64,000 nt of DNA from Plotosus lineatus (GCA_024760905.1 CM045745.1:11556282-11620281); one strand, 5' to 3'; positions 1 through 11,528 are shown, counted from the stretch's first letter. The notes: generated from the sequence alone by a model not told the origin. Numbers and translations: made by a program.

Positions 1-340
1 CCCTTAAATGGGTTCAAAAGCTGATGAGATAAGTGACAGGAGTACTTATTCTTTACAGTGATCTGATGAGATCCTGGAAGTCAATGCATGGTCTGAGAGT
101 CTTGTCTTTTTTCTGGATAAAGGAGAATCCAGGTCCTGAATGATTCCAGCAGCAAGGAAGTCCTGGATGTAAGTTTCCATGGCTTGCCGCTCAGGATTGA
201 TTCAAGAGAGATTGAATAGCTTGCTGGTGGATATCACCACCCCAGGGAGGAGGTCTATGGGGCAGTCTTATGGTTGATGAGGACGAAGGGATAGTCTTTG
301 GTGAAGAGTTTGAAGATCGTGATATTCACCCATGATATAA
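1..340 (-). pseudogene. Ty3/gypsy pol remnant (start of reverse transcriptase)
   Basis: Read on the minus strand, this stretch keeps scattered pieces of the protease-RT junction of a fish gypsy-type retrotransposon. EYHDLQ lies at about 311-328, DLLPG near 240-256, METYIQDFLAAGI at about 142-180, and LRPCIDFQDL at about 68-98. In-frame stops and frame changes separate them, so nothing is translatable as one product. The part holding the catalytic aspartates would lie left of the window. I see no LTR attached. The call rests on the order and spacing of these motifs as known from fish gypsy elements; a protein search would settle it. Confidence 0.7.
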
Positions 341-1085
341 GAGAGATCAGGAGCTGCTTGGGGTTGTCAGGGAGGCTTGAAGAGTGGAATTGGCTGGACA
401 AGGCAATGCAAGAGGAAAAAGAGTCCCCAGCTTTCTACTTTCTTTTTGGGCCACCGATGCAAGGATTGTATAACTCCAACCAGGAGTAGCCTAAGATTAG
501 TGGAATGCTGGAGATGAAGATATAAAACTCAATGGATTCATGGCGGTTGCCTGACACTCCAAGGGAAAGAGCCTGTGTCGTGTAAGTAATGGTGAAGATT
601 ACCCAATAAAAGCTGCCAGATAAATGGTGTAGGCAGATTCCATGTTTGGCCAGATTATTTGCATGGGCAGAGACACAAATGTGGACACTAAAGAAGAACA
701 CCAAAAAGAATGATGTGCAAAACATGATTAATTAAATAGATTGGAAAAGTGAGAAAGCTGTGAGTACTGGTGGAATCCAGAAGGAGTCCACACCTTTGCT
801 AGTACAATTTCCTTACTGGGAAAGGGGCGGAGGTGCATGTGGTGTAACTGGCTGCGGTGAGTAGAGCTGAGCTGTCAGAGGCAGTGCAGGCAGCTAAGCT
901 GCAAAAGCGAGGTTTTCCAAAGGCTGTGCAAGGAAACACTGAAAGCATGATGATTGGATAGGACAGCTAACAGAAATTTCCACAAAGGTTCGACAAGAAA
1001 CACAGAAATTCTTTGAATGTCAACAAGAGAGCACAACCATGGTTGGAAACTGATAATCTGGCAAAGGCTGGTTGAGCCCGCTACT
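341..1085. other. Unassigned, possibly older part of the gypsy element
   Basis: No recognisable protein or terminal repeat. It may continue the upstream (gag/protease) side of the pol remnant to its left, since no boundary is visible at 340. That is inference only. Confidence 0.3.
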
Positions 1086-1093
1086 CCTTAAAT

Positions 1094-1367
1094 CAGAAGC
1101 GTCAAACTCATGCCACAAAGGGCCATGTGGCTTCAGGTTTATGTTTCAACCAAGCAGTAGCACGCCTGACTTTGCTCATTTAAACAACTAATTAGAGTTC
1201 TCAGGCAGTTGATTGGTCAGTTCCTGTACAGAGCACACTGATTTACCAATCAACTGCCTGAGGACTCAAATTATTTGTTTGAATGAGCAGAGTTAGGTGT
1301 GCTGTACTTGGTTGAAAAAAAACACTGCAGCCACGTGGGCATTTGTGGCATGAGTTTGACACCCCCG
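1094..1367. mobile_element. hAT-type MITE, fold-back, with 8-bp target duplication
   Basis: The 274-bp element is almost entirely an imperfect inverted repeat. The arms carry TGTCAAACTCATGCCACAAA-like ends (1100-1119 and the complement at 1342-1361). The target duplication CCTTAAAT is perfect at 1086-1093 and 1368-1375. An 8-bp duplication and CAG-type ends fit the hAT superfamily. It has no coding capacity. Confidence 0.85.
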
Positions 1368-1375
1368 CCTTAAAT

Positions 1376-1885
1376 GGTTTGTCTTGGTTAAGCCAGCTCG
1401 AACTCAGGTTTATGAGCAGAAACTAGACAGGCTCTGCCACCTACAGCTCAGACACCAAAACAACACCACATCTTGACAGTTCTGAAATAGAACTAGAAGT
1501 GACAGACATCTACAGGTACAATAGAGTATGTAGTCATGCAAGTTACAGAGTAAACAAGTGAGATCATGTTCTTCAAAAATGCATGCTTTCCAAGTTTATC
1601 CCCTGTTTACCTGCATTTTTATCGCAGGAAAATAAGCTTTATTCCCATCTTATTGCTTTAGTTGCAAAATGCTGAAAATAATGTCATTCTCTTTATATCA
1701 ATGACGACCATAAAAATATTAGCTATGAAATTTAATTCTATGACACTTTTTGTACAGGACATGAGCTAAGTGCAGTACAATATTGAGAAAAGGAAGAAAT
1801 ACATATGAGGCTAAGTGCAGATTGTTCATTTGGCATTGAACTATCAGAATCAAAATCAGAATACTTTATTGAGCCCAGAGGAAGA
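1376..1885. other. Unassigned, ending in a LINE-tail-like scrap
   Basis: Mostly AT-rich sequence without recognisable genes. At 1846-1878 the phrase CAGAATACTTTATTGAGCCC resembles the 3' end found on several fish retroelements. It is cut off where the L2 copy begins. Confidence 0.35.
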
Positions 1886-2143
1886 AATCTCAACTTGAAT
1901 CAGATCTGGCTTCCTACCATGCTCTCCCATCCACATTTTCATCTGATGTGACTTCTGCTAAAACAGCCTTCTACAAGAAAAAGTTGGACACTGCTGCACA
2001 AGACCCAGGAAAACTTCACAACATCTTTTTCTCATTATTCTCATTATGCATCCATCTGCTCCACCTGCCCCATCCTCAGTGACCGCTGAAGACTTTGCTG
2101 ACTTCTTAAATAAGAAGATTAATCAAATCCGTGAGAAATTTAC

Positions 2144-2503
2144 TTGTACCCAACTCTTAAAGTACACAGCATAGATTCCACTGCCCCTTCCCTTGCACAG
2201 TTTTACAATCTCACAAATAAAGACATCCAGCAATTCATTTCATCATGCAATCCTACTACCTGCTCACTAGATCATGCTCTTTCCACAATACTCCAGACTA
2301 TCTCACGAAACCTTCTTCCATTTATGTCCACAATCATCAATAACTCCATATCATCTGAACAGGTACCAACAGCGTTCAAAAGCGCCAGGGTTTTACCCAT
2401 CTTAAAGAAACCCTGTCTAGATCCATTGGACATCAGCAACTTCAGGCCGGTATCACTTCTTTCTTTCCTTTCTAAAATTCTTGAAGGCACAAATATTTTA
2501 TAA
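2144..2503 (+). pseudogene. L2 RT fragment, pre-catalytic part
   Basis: An open stretch inside the L2 copy ending with the conserved FRP-(x)-LSKILE motif of the L2/CR1 group. The apparent end reflects a frameshift or stop, not a natural terminus. No product is expected. Confidence 0.7.
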
Positions 2504-2641
2504 CCAAACGTCTTTCTATCTTTTGCAGAATAACCTCCTTAACCTCTAATCAATCTGATCTCAAAGCAGAACTTTCCACAGAAACTATACTCTTGGCTGT
2601 TACTGAGAACTGAGAAGCTACATGCTGCAAGATCAGCCAAC

Positions 2642-2884
2642 ATGTCATCAGTCCTCATCTTGCTCAACCTTTCAGCAGCATCTGACATGGTCAACCACAA
2701 GACTCTTTTGTCCACCCTTAGGAGTCTAGGAATTTGTGGTGTAGCATGGCAGTGGTTTGTTTTCTACCTGGAAGGTCGCTCATATGAGTTTACTTGGAGG
2801 GGATACACACCCTCTCCATGCAGACTTTCCACAGGTGTTCCCCAGGGCTCAGTTCTTGATCCACTTCTGTCTCTCTTTATATAA
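2642..2884 (+). pseudogene. L2 RT fragment, core with TGVPQGSVL motif
   Basis: It continues the RT of the same L2 copy. The FDxVNH-equivalent appears as SDMVNH, and the TGVPQGSVL motif precedes a stop where active elements continue to the YADD box. Confidence 0.75.
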
Positions 2885-3017
2885 ATGTCATACCCTCACA
2901 TGGGTTCTTATCCCACTGCTATGCAGCTGACACACAACTTGTTCTCTCTTTTCCTCCCTTATATACACTGATGTTTCTGTCCGGATCTCTGTATGCCTTG
3001 GTAGTATCTCCTCATGG

Positions 3018-3254
3018 ATGGCAGTTCACCAGCTGAAGCTTAATCCCTGCAAGACTGAATTGCTATTCATCCCAGCTAACTCATCCCCACATCAAGATCT
3101 TGCAATCTCCTTGGACAATGCTGTGATTGCTCCTTTGAGCACTGCACGAAGGCTTGGAGTAACCTTAATTATCTGTCTGTCCTTCTCTTCTCATTTCACT
3201 AATCTTTGTCTATCATATCGATTTCTTCTCTTAAATTTCCAAAGGATTTGTTGA
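3018..3254 (+). pseudogene. L2 RT fragment, thumb region
   Basis: Contains LKLNPCKTELLF and RRLGVTL, typical of the part downstream of the RT catalytic box. The following sequence to about 3760 matches the expected C-terminal end but is broken by frameshifts. Confidence 0.7.
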
Positions 3255-3792
3255 TTTCTTTTCAGGAAAGATACTTGTTCATTCCCTTGGCATCTCAAGA
3301 CTAGATTACTGCAACTCGCTCCTGGAAGGTGTACCTCTGCGCGCTACTCGACCTCTGCAAATGATCCAGAATGCAACTGCATGGCTTGTTTCCAATCTTC
3401 CCAAATTTTCCCACACCATACCACTGCTACAGGCTCTCCACTGATTTCCTGTAGCTGCTTGCATTTGTTTTAATACACTGCATACATGGCTTGCCTACAA
3501 AGCCAAAAATGAACCTGCACCTTCCTACCTCAAAGCACTTATCACACCTAGCACTGCACCACATTCTCTCAGATCCTCTAGCACTGTGAGACTGATCCCT
3601 ACCTCTACCGCTGGACAAGGGGAAAAGTCATCTAAATTCTTCTCTGTTCTGACTCCATTGTAGTGGAATGAACTTCCTCTGGACATCCAGACAGCTGAGT
3701 CACTGGGAATCTTCAAATGATGGCTTTCAGCAGTACTTAGATTAAGCACTCTGCCATATACAAACGCAAACACCAAAAAAGCAAAACAAAAC

Positions 3793-3914
<122 letters not shown>

Positions 3915-4091
3915 ACCTACCACCTGAGTTTGACTGCCAGTATACTTGGGTCTGTGTTCTACCAAATCAGTACCGGTACAAGAATATAATCATTGATAGA
4001 CTTTAAAGCACTTCTGTAAGTCGCTCTGGAAAGGAGCATCTGCTAAATGCTGTAAATGTAAATATAAATGATTGACATCATATTTCAATAT

Positions 4092-4388
4092 AATGCAGCC
4101 GTGGGGAGGGGCACAAACCAGTGTCTCTCCCTCACGTCGGTCCCAAGCCTGGATAAATGCAGAGGGTTGAGGAGGGATAGTGAGTATATTGGTAATAGGA
4201 TGCTGAGGCTGGAACTACCAGGCAAAAGGCCTAGAGGAAGACCAAAGAGACGATTCATGGATGTGGTGAAGGAGGACATGAAGGTTGTTGGTGTAAGAGA
4301 AGAAGATGCAAAGGATAGGGTGAGATGGAGGCAGATGATTCGCTGTGGCGACCCCTGAAGGGAAAAGCCGAAAGGAAAAGAAGAAGAA
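4092..4388 (+). mobile_element. Chimeric RTE-tail retroinsertion with 18-bp target duplication
   Basis: A 297-bp insertion flanked by GACATCATATTTCAATAT at 4074-4091 and again at 4389-4406, a LINE-style target duplication. The first ~75 bp (GGGGAGGGGCACAAACCAG onward) match the non-coding head I associate with short RTE-mobilised elements. From about 4168 it switches to the last part of the RTE coding frame (RPRGRPKRRFMDVVKEDMKV, then IRCGDP and stop) and ends in a GAA-rich tail. The same C-terminal motif occurs in the longer RTE copy at 53811-55357. It is best read as a chimeric short retrocopy; a deleted full element is the alternative. Confidence 0.75.
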
Positions 4389-4435
4389 GACATCATATTT
4401 CAATATGATGATCCAATCACAGCTGATTTTGTTCT

Positions 4436-4785
4436 GATATACTGTACTAGTACACCGATGTTCTCCGATGTATACCGATGTGTATTGATGTTACATGCAA
4501 TGTGATTACCATATTAATGTCATTCCAATTTGTACCTATATGCTCCCAATATTGTGCCAGTTATTAGTTTATACCAGATCACTACCAATGTGTATCAAGA
4601 TTCACTGGTACATACCAATGTGCGCTACTGTTATTTTGATTTTTTTGCTATTTTTTTTTCCTCTGTGTACTTTTTGAACACTCCCAAAATATTTCTCTAT
4701 TCCCCAAAATTGTACAATGTTTTCTGATATATAACAGTGTTTTCCAATGTGTACTGATGTTTTCCAATTTTCTCTGTAAGAATGT
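4436..4785. repeat. Degenerate minisatellite, TACCGATGT/TACTGATGTT-like units
   Basis: Variants of TAYNRATGTGTAC and GATGTTTTCC recur about every 10-20 bases from 4436 to 4510 and again at 4570-4625 and 4715-4775. A T-rich patch separates the blocks. Units are too diverged for an exact period by eye. Confidence 0.5.
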
Positions 4786-5412
4786 AAGAATGTGATCAGG
4801 GCAAATTGTGATCATCCTTGTTGAGTGCACACACTTTAAGCTAAATCCCTGTTATGGAGCAGTTAGTATAAAGTATTACAGTAAAATAACATTGCAGGTT
4901 ACTTTTTTTTTGGCTCATGTGTTCTATCTTTCATTTAAAGTACAGTTCATTTATAGTGAAAACTTAGGCATTCAATCTTCCTTTGTAACTACTGTATATG
5001 GAGAGTCAATGAAAGTTCATACCACTACCTGGGTACCAGAACACAGAAGATGGTTTTAATTGAATTCATTCCTTGTATTTTGAGCTACAGAGAATGACAC
5101 TAAGCAATGCTAGAACCTTAATTGAGATATGATGCAATGAGAAAGGTTGACAAATGCCTTAGGTATTTAAGTACGAGCCCATTTTTGGCTTTGTAGGCAA
5201 GCAATCATGTTCTAAAATCTGATGTGGGCAGCTACAGGAAACTAGAGGAGAGAAGTCAGCAATGCTTCAAAGGCTTTATTTCATTTGAAGTAACAGTGAA
5301 GCATTTTTATCAAAGACAGGTTATTATTGTTAGTGGTGGTGGTAGTGCTGATGGTTCCACAGATGCATACTACATTTTCAGAGTGAGATTTGGATTTTAG
5401 ATGCTTCTTCAG

Positions 5413-5414
<2 letters not shown>
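4786..5414. other. Unassigned unique-looking sequence
   Basis: Several short open frames occur but none shows a recognisable domain, codon pattern or splice context. Confidence 0.4.

Positions 5415-5454
<40 letters not shown>
5415..5454. repeat. (AAT)n microsatellite
   Basis: About 13 AAT units directly abutting the 5' end of the SINE-A copy. Confidence 0.95.
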
Positions 5455-5670
5455 GGGGCAGTGGTGGTCTAGTGGTATAGGGCGCTGGATTGCTGATCCA
5501 AAGGTTGGGGGTTCGAGTCCCACTCTCCACAAGGTTGTCACTGCCCCCCCCCCCCCCCCCCATCCCCAGTGCAGCTAACTGGGTTATCAAAGGCGGGCCA
5601 TGTCTCTCACTGTCTATGGTGTGAGGCATGTAAAAGAACCATTGCTGACCTTCGTAAAGAGTAGCTGCAG
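5455..5670 (+). mobile_element. SINE-A, short form
   Basis: A tRNA-derived head opens with GGGGCAGTGGTGGTCTAGTGG (A-box-like) and carries GGGTTCGAGTCCC (B-box) at about 5507-5519. The body contains CAGCTAACTGGGTTATCAAA, the blocks TCTCTCACTGTCTATGG and AAAAGAACCATTGCTGAC. It ends at AAAGAGTAGCTGCAG without the long LINE-type tail seen on other copies. A run of about 18 C lies inside at 5544-5561. The copy abuts an oppositely oriented SINE-A head. Confidence 0.85.
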
Positions 5671-5773
5671 TAGGGGGGGGGGGCAGTGATAACCTTGTGC
5701 AGAGTGGGACTCAAACCCCCAACTCTAGGATCAGCAACCCAGCACCTTTTACCACCAGGCCACCACTGCCCGA
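5671..5773 (-). mobile_element. SINE-A head, inverted neighbour
   Basis: Reverse complement of the first ~100 bp of SINE-A, with GGACTCAAACCCCCAA as the B-box complement and CCACCACTGCCC as the 5' end. With the preceding copy it forms an inverted pair without spacer; a G-run at 5673-5682 marks the junction. Confidence 0.8.
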
Positions 5774-6682
5774 GCAGTTGTGACTTCCACATATGGATAT
5801 GTAATTAAATGGCCAATAATGATTACAGTTTCTCTGTCAGGACTTAATGAAACTGTACTCTTTGCCACTGAATGTAAGTAATAGCAAGCATCGACATTAC
5901 CCACATCTCATAATTTTATAGCAATATTGCTTGAAAGCTTCTGTTGTTACAGTACAAATAGGCTTTAATAGAGTGCACGTCTCTCGTTTCACTCGGCCTC
6001 TGGAATAAACTAGATTGAATCTGGCTGATTTGAAATGCCTTTCAACGCTGGATATTTTCTATACTTTTTGCACAATATGAACAGCCTTCTGAACAGTCCA
6101 ATATGTTGTTTGTGTTAGGTCTCTCGCAGCAGTGGGATTGCGTAAATGTCACTCCTGAACACTTTTTGTCCGCCTTGCACTAGGATTTTGCTTACTTGGT
6201 TTCTGGTTTCTTGTTCATTCTCGTTTCTGGTACATTGTAGAACTATATATACTATCACATAACTTTCACCAGCACATATTTTGCTTATACTCATCTGCTC
6301 TTATGAAAATGCTGGCATTGCCTCTCAGTGGGTTCATGGCTTAGCAATTTACATCCAGAACTCTATGATGCTGACAGTTTTAAAAGATGACCTAGCTTCA
6401 TGTTGATAAACACAGTCTCTGTGTTTAGTGTGACAAATCTCAAAATCGTTTTAACACCCCTGGTTGTTTTTCCTCTTTATGTTGTGCAGAGAAAAAAAAA
6501 AAGAAAAAAAAAAAAAGAAAAAGAAAATTCAAATATCTTTGTTGAATAGTGAACATAAGGTAGTAATTCCATATTCACAGATGGATGGCTATCATTATAA
6601 GTGTCACCCATATTTAAGTCCGGTTGTGCCACTTCAGGCCAACCATTTTTTAAAGAATGTGTTTGGAAGACTTTTTAATATA
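5774..6682. other. Unassigned, with A-rich patch
   Basis: No gene recognised. An AAAAAG-type purine run occupies about 6489-6527. Confidence 0.4.
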
Positions 6683-7469
6683 CAGTAAAACCTCCGCTGA
6701 CGAACGCTTAAGCTCACGAACTTTTCGCCTCAAGAACATTAAATTTGCGAGCATGTTGTCTCTGCTGACGAACTAGTTTTCGGCGGATGAATCAAACCAC
6801 GCGGTCGAACAGCGCCACGGTGGCGGCCACGAGAAGCTGACGCACGCTCACGGCGTCACAGTTCGTCACACCCCTTTCTTTGAATGCGGAAGTGGTTTGT
6901 GTTTGATAGACATTTTGGACCATATTGAGTGTACTTTTGCTATTATGGGACCGAAAAAGACGCCACCACAGGCGGAGATCATTGAAAAACACGAACGAGG
7001 TGTGCGTTTGTGTGACTCAGCGTCCCAGTACCAGTACGCCAAGTCTACCATTGCTCCCATCCTTAAGAACAAGGAAGCTATTAAGGGTGCGTGTGGCTAA
7101 GGGTGTTTCCAAACAGTAGGCGTTTCCAAACTCTCCTTCCAAACAGTAAGTCCCTCCCTCCCTCCTCCTCCCACTCCATTCCATCACGCCATCAACTACC
7201 ATCACAAAGGTAAATAAAACGACTTTATTATACAGTACAGTTTATTTCTTTAATTACAATACAATAGACATTTATTATACATAAAATAAGGTATATTTTT
7301 GTGTAGTTTTAAGGCTTATTTAGTAGAAAATTATGTTTTATGGGGACCTGGGAACGGATTATTCTCATTTTAATGGTTTCTTATGGGAAATAAATGTTCG
7401 GAAGACGAACTTTTCGCCTCACACACACTTTCTGGGAACCAATTATGTTCATGAGCTGAGGTATCACTG
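6683..7469 (+). mobile_element. Tigger/pogo-like non-autonomous transposon, copy 1
   Basis: A 787-bp element between TA dinucleotides (6681-6682, 7470-7471). Its ends are CAGTAAAACCTCCGCTGACG and the complement of CAGTGATACCTCAGCTCATG. It holds only the beginning of a transposase gene. Near-identical copies lie at 32192-32980 and 37577-38344 in the opposite orientation. TA targets, CAGT ends and the CENP-B-type helix-turn-helix remnant place it in the Tc1/mariner-pogo group. Confidence 0.88.
6945..7100 (+). pseudogene. Transposase N-terminal HTH remnant (CENP-B/Tigger type)
   Basis: A 51-codon open stretch begins MGPKKTPPQAEIIEKHERGV and continues through a helix-turn-helix-like RLCDSASQYQYAKSTIAPIL and KNKEAIKG. 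This matches the N-terminal DNA-binding end of Tigger/CENP-B-like transposases, which normally continue for several hundred residues with a DDE domain. Here it stops in the middle of the element, so only the DNA-binding portion remains. The same reading is seen in copy 2. Confidence 0.7.
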
Positions 7470-7471
7470 TA

Positions 7472-8494
7472 TATACTGTATTTGTTGCGAGGCAACACTG
7501 AATCCAATCAGGATTTTGATTTGCTTGCATTTGGTACCTTTATTCTTCCCCGATCAAAGTGTCCCGTGATAAATGAGAGGTAATTCAAACAGAATTTATC
7601 AAATTCTCCAAGGATATGAATATTTAAGTGTAATTACACATTCAAGTTTCCTAAATTAAAATTATATTTACAGAGGGAAGTGTATGTATTACATGTTCAT
7701 TATTCAAACAGAACTAATATTTTAAACATAAACTCATTTCTTCTGAGCATAATTTCCCCCCAACTTGTCAAAATGCCACAATAATTAGTAGCAAGTTAGT
7801 ATTTGGATTCTTCGAAATTTCCTCTTAGCAGAGGTGAGGAATAAAGCTGATCAAAGTCCAACTGGAAGATGTTTTATTAACAGGTGCATTACATTATGGA
7901 TGAGGCCAAGGGCTGAGCTCCTGGGTGTCGCCAAGATTTTTCTAATCCTGGGCAGGCCTACTGCATAATTCATTTACTGTGACACATTGTTCCTTCAAAT
8001 AATTTCTGGAGGGAAAAACACTCTGGGAAAAATGCAATTTCATCTCACTGGTTGTCTATTAATTTTACAGGCTAACTGAAAGTCATGAGGTCTAATGAAA
8101 AAAAAAATGTTTTGAACATATTTGATCCATATACTTATACCGGGCACACAAAGCTTGAAAGTTCAAGTGCTATGTGCAAAACATTCAATTCTTAAATGCG
8201 GCTTGTAAAAACAATACCTCAATGATAATCTCTTAGTTGAGGTTTAGCCTTAAAAAAACAGAGCTTATGGGTTAAAATTCACAGACTTTATTGTGTTCCT
8301 GGCACAATAATGGAGGTTTCAGGAAAAAAAAAAAAAAATTAAGGTTTAAGGCATTAAGATTGCTTTTCCCAAACCTTAAGTGGTAGCTAACTCTTAGGTG
8401 CCTTTTTAAATGTCTTTAGGTAAGTACTGGATATCTTCTGGAAGAGATGCTTTCATAAGGTTGGTCTGAATTTTCGATGGTATTTACAGATGTT
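7472..8494. other. Unassigned, AT-rich
   Basis: No coding signal. Short A-runs at 8099-8107 and 8324-8338 and no inverted ends that I could pair. Confidence 0.4.
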
Positions 8495-8502
8495 GTCTAC
8501 AC

Positions 8503-9045
8503 CAGTAGTTCCCAACCTTTTTATCACCGCAGACCAATCAATGCTTGACAATTTTACCACGGCCCAGGGGTGGGGGTAGCTTGTTTATATTGTAAATATA
8601 ATACTCCACCCTTGCCCAGAGTCGGCTGAGCTGTGCGCCAGCCTCCATAATCAGGATTAAGCGTTACATTTTTAATCGAGTTTGAACTCTTCTTAAAAAA
8701 AAAATAAATAAAAATAAATAAATAAAAAAAACACAGGTGATGGTGCACCAGCTGGGAGAATGAAGGCTCAGGCTCAGTTTCACCCAAAATCCCTGCTATT
8801 GTTTAAAACATGTCCAACTTGCCTCTGTTCATGTGTCATTCCCTTGTGGATTACATTTTAGTGCTCAAATGATTGACATGTAACCGAGAGAATCCGGTCA
8901 TTTTTCAAAATAAAAGTTTTTTCAAAAATAAAAGATCATTCAGACTCAGATAATAAATAAAACAGAAATGAATAATTATTTCTTGTGCGGCCCGGTACCA
9001 ATTGATCCACGGTCCGGTACCGGTCCGCGTCCCAGGGTTACACTA
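8503..9045. mobile_element. hAT-like non-autonomous element
   Basis: Begins CAGTAGTTCCCAACCTTTTT and ends with the GGTCCGGTACCGGTCCGCG block near 9010-9029, a layout known from vertebrate non-autonomous hAT elements. The flanks GTCTACAC (8495-8502) and CACTACAC (about 9046-9053) resemble a decayed 8-bp target duplication. The right boundary is uncertain by several bases. Confidence 0.6.
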
Positions 9046-9105
9046 CACTACACCATATATGAAGCCTCCTGCTTCCCTGTGATCCTATTGGTATTACACA
9101 GGTTT

Positions 9106-9131
9106 GTGAATGAATGAATGAATGAATGAAT
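9106..9131. repeat. (GAAT)n microsatellite
   Basis: About six GAAT units. No SINE tail is visible immediately before it. Confidence 0.9.
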
Positions 9132-9189
9132 TATGTACCCACACTGCACATGTAAAAATGTAAGCTTTATTTATGTATATTGTTTAAGT

Positions 9190-9415
9190 CAGGGGTTCCC
9201 AACCAGGAGTGCTCGCATGCCCTGGGGGTGCGAGACATCATTCCAGAGGTTGCACGAAGCAGGGCTGTAACTTTTGAAATCAAAATCTTCTTTTGATAAA
9301 ATTTACTATGATTCCACATCCTTTATCTTCGAACAAAGTATAAAATGTAAGGGGTGTGAGGTCAGAGCAAAATTTTTTTAGGGGTGCTGGAGTAAAAAAA
9401 GGTTGGGAACCACGA
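9190..9415. mobile_element. hAT-type MITE, 226 bp
   Basis: Left end CAGGGGTTCCCAACC, right end GGTTGGGAACC followed by ACGA. Flanks GTTTAAGT (9182-9189) and GTGTAAGT (9416-9423) match at 7 of 8 bases, as expected of an old hAT target duplication. Non-coding. Confidence 0.75.
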
Positions 9416-9423
9416 GTGTAAGT

Positions 9424-10711
9424 CTTTGTAAGATGCTCTGTGCATGAAATGACTTCTTCATATGGCTTAAATGTATGTGCTGCTAAACTAACACTTTGTT
9501 CAGTTGTGATTGTTGTACTGGCAGTATTTTTTCTACAGCTCCATTAATTTCTTTTAAAAAGTCAAAATATGTATGGTGAAATAAATATGCAGCTTTTATT
9601 TGTCTGGGGTGAAAGCAGGGGCTAAATTCTGAGTGATTTCCAAATCTTTCTTAATGGCTGCTCCGAGGATCGTTATTCTCAAAATTGTTAAATAATACAC
9701 ATTTCCATTATTAAAATCACAACCTCTCCAAAACATTATCTGCAAGAATGAAATGGAAGATGTATAAATAAAATAATCACTTTTACATCTTGGTTTTTCT
9801 TTTGTTCTTTTTATACGGCCTATTAAATGGAACATTTTGAGATGATCAGTGATTTACATAGCCCACTTCAAATTATACACATCCCTACTGTTCATCAGAT
9901 AATTGCTTTGTGTAAATTAAATTTGCAAGAACAAATCACTTGATTTTCTAGCTCATCTAATAACTACAGAATATTCTTCCCTTGAATTAGTATGCAACAC
10001 TTGACTGACAGAAAAGATAAAAATAGCCATTTCAGAAGTGTGGCTTCATTGGTAGTTTGTCATCTGTCACAGTGTGATTGCGGTTAGAACTTTAGAACCA
10101 TACAGTTCTGGTTTTTTGTGATTTCTCATTTAGTTTGGACTGATACCCAACAGACTGATTGATAGTTGAATAAAACACCTTTACCACCTGGTTTTGTTGT
10201 ACCTACAATCGGAAATGTGTCTGGGAGATAATAAATGTGAAATGGCTACAATAACACTTAAAAAAAAAAAACAGATAAAAACATCATCAACGGTTTTACC
10301 TTAAAGATGAACAGTCATTCATGCAAATCAAATTCAGCCCTTTGCCATATTACTTACAGGGGGTCCTAGAAAAAGAAAGAGAGAGAGAGAGAGAGAGAAA
10401 AAAGAAAAATAGTCATAATTTCAGAAAAGTAATCAGACATGAAAAAACAATCAGACAAAATAATCAGACCAGAAAAAAAAAAAAAAAAACTCAGCTAAGC
10501 TTTTGGGAGATGTTTATAGGCAATTGTGCTTCTGATGGTCCCTGCAATTGCTTCAAACTCCAGGACTAAACCAGTTATAAATATTTTACCCTGATGGCAT
10601 GGATGTGCTTCCGGCTGCTCTACTTCACTGCATCTAATTTTCAGGTATTATTTATACTTACTGCATATAGTAAACAAATTAGTATCTATGCAAGCTGTCT
10701 TATCTTCTTTC
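9424..10711. other. Unassigned, with (GA)n
   Basis: No gene recognised. Low-complexity tracts only: an A-run at 10260-10270, (GA)n at about 10374-10399, and an A-rich patch near 10472-10488. Confidence 0.4.
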
Positions 10712-10719
10712 CCGTAGAA

Positions 10720-11528
10720 CAGTGGTCCACAAACTACGGCCCGCGGGCCGGATACGGCCCACCTCCACATTTGTCCCGGCCCCCTGAACAATACCAGAGA
10801 CACATTATGATTACTTTTTTTAGTCTGGCCACACAATCGAGACTAATACATACCTAGAACAGGACATTCTATTCCACCCTTCTGCCACCTGTGTCCTTAT
10901 CTTGAACCACAAAATCCACCCCCCACCCCCCCCCCCCAAAAAAAAAAAAAAAAAATCTAGACTCTCCTCTTTCAAATAGAACAGAATAATGGTGAAAAAG
11001 TTATGGAAGTGAAAAATTTATTCAGAATGCAGGGTATTTCACCTGCAGTGGACAAATTGTTATTTTTTTTTGTTCAATGCAAAGAAAACGTTGTTTTGTG
11101 TTGGTATTCAAAGAATACAATCTGCACTGATACTCTGAATCCCATCGCAAAGACGAGTATGATCGCTTGCAAGGCCAAATGCAAGTAGACAAACTCTCAA
11201 AGCTAAAAAGTGGACCATTAACTCAGGAGAATACATTTGTACGCCAGGCTCGGCTGAACCAGTCGTCTGTTCGGGCAGCTTTCGGGTTGCTCAACTGATA
11301 GCAAGCAGTGTTTTTTTTTCTATTATATTTCCTGACATTTTTTCTGTGAAGGTTCCAGAAAGGGTTACTAATATTTGGTTATGTGTGGCTTACTGGAAAA
11401 CAATAAATGTATATGTTTAGGCAGCCCTGCGATCATCACACTTTTTCTGTTACATACTGACCTCGGCCTCCCATCAGAGAAGGGAAAAGTTATGTGGCCC
11501 TCGCAGGAAAAAAGTTTGGGGACCCCTG
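10720..11528. mobile_element. hAT non-autonomous element with perfect target duplication
   Basis: 809 bp, opening CAGTGGTCCACAAACTACGG and closing AAAGTTTGGGGACCCCTG. CCGTAGAA is present exactly at 10712-10719 and 11529-11536. The ends with a CGGCCCGCGGGCCGG subterminal block are typical of hAT-Charlie-like elements. Internal reading frames are short and unrecognised. Confidence 0.88.

Noticed and set aside
5455..5530. tRNA gene call for the SINE-A head
   Set aside because: A- and B-boxes are present, but the acceptor stem does not close and the unit continues into the SINE body; many copies occur.
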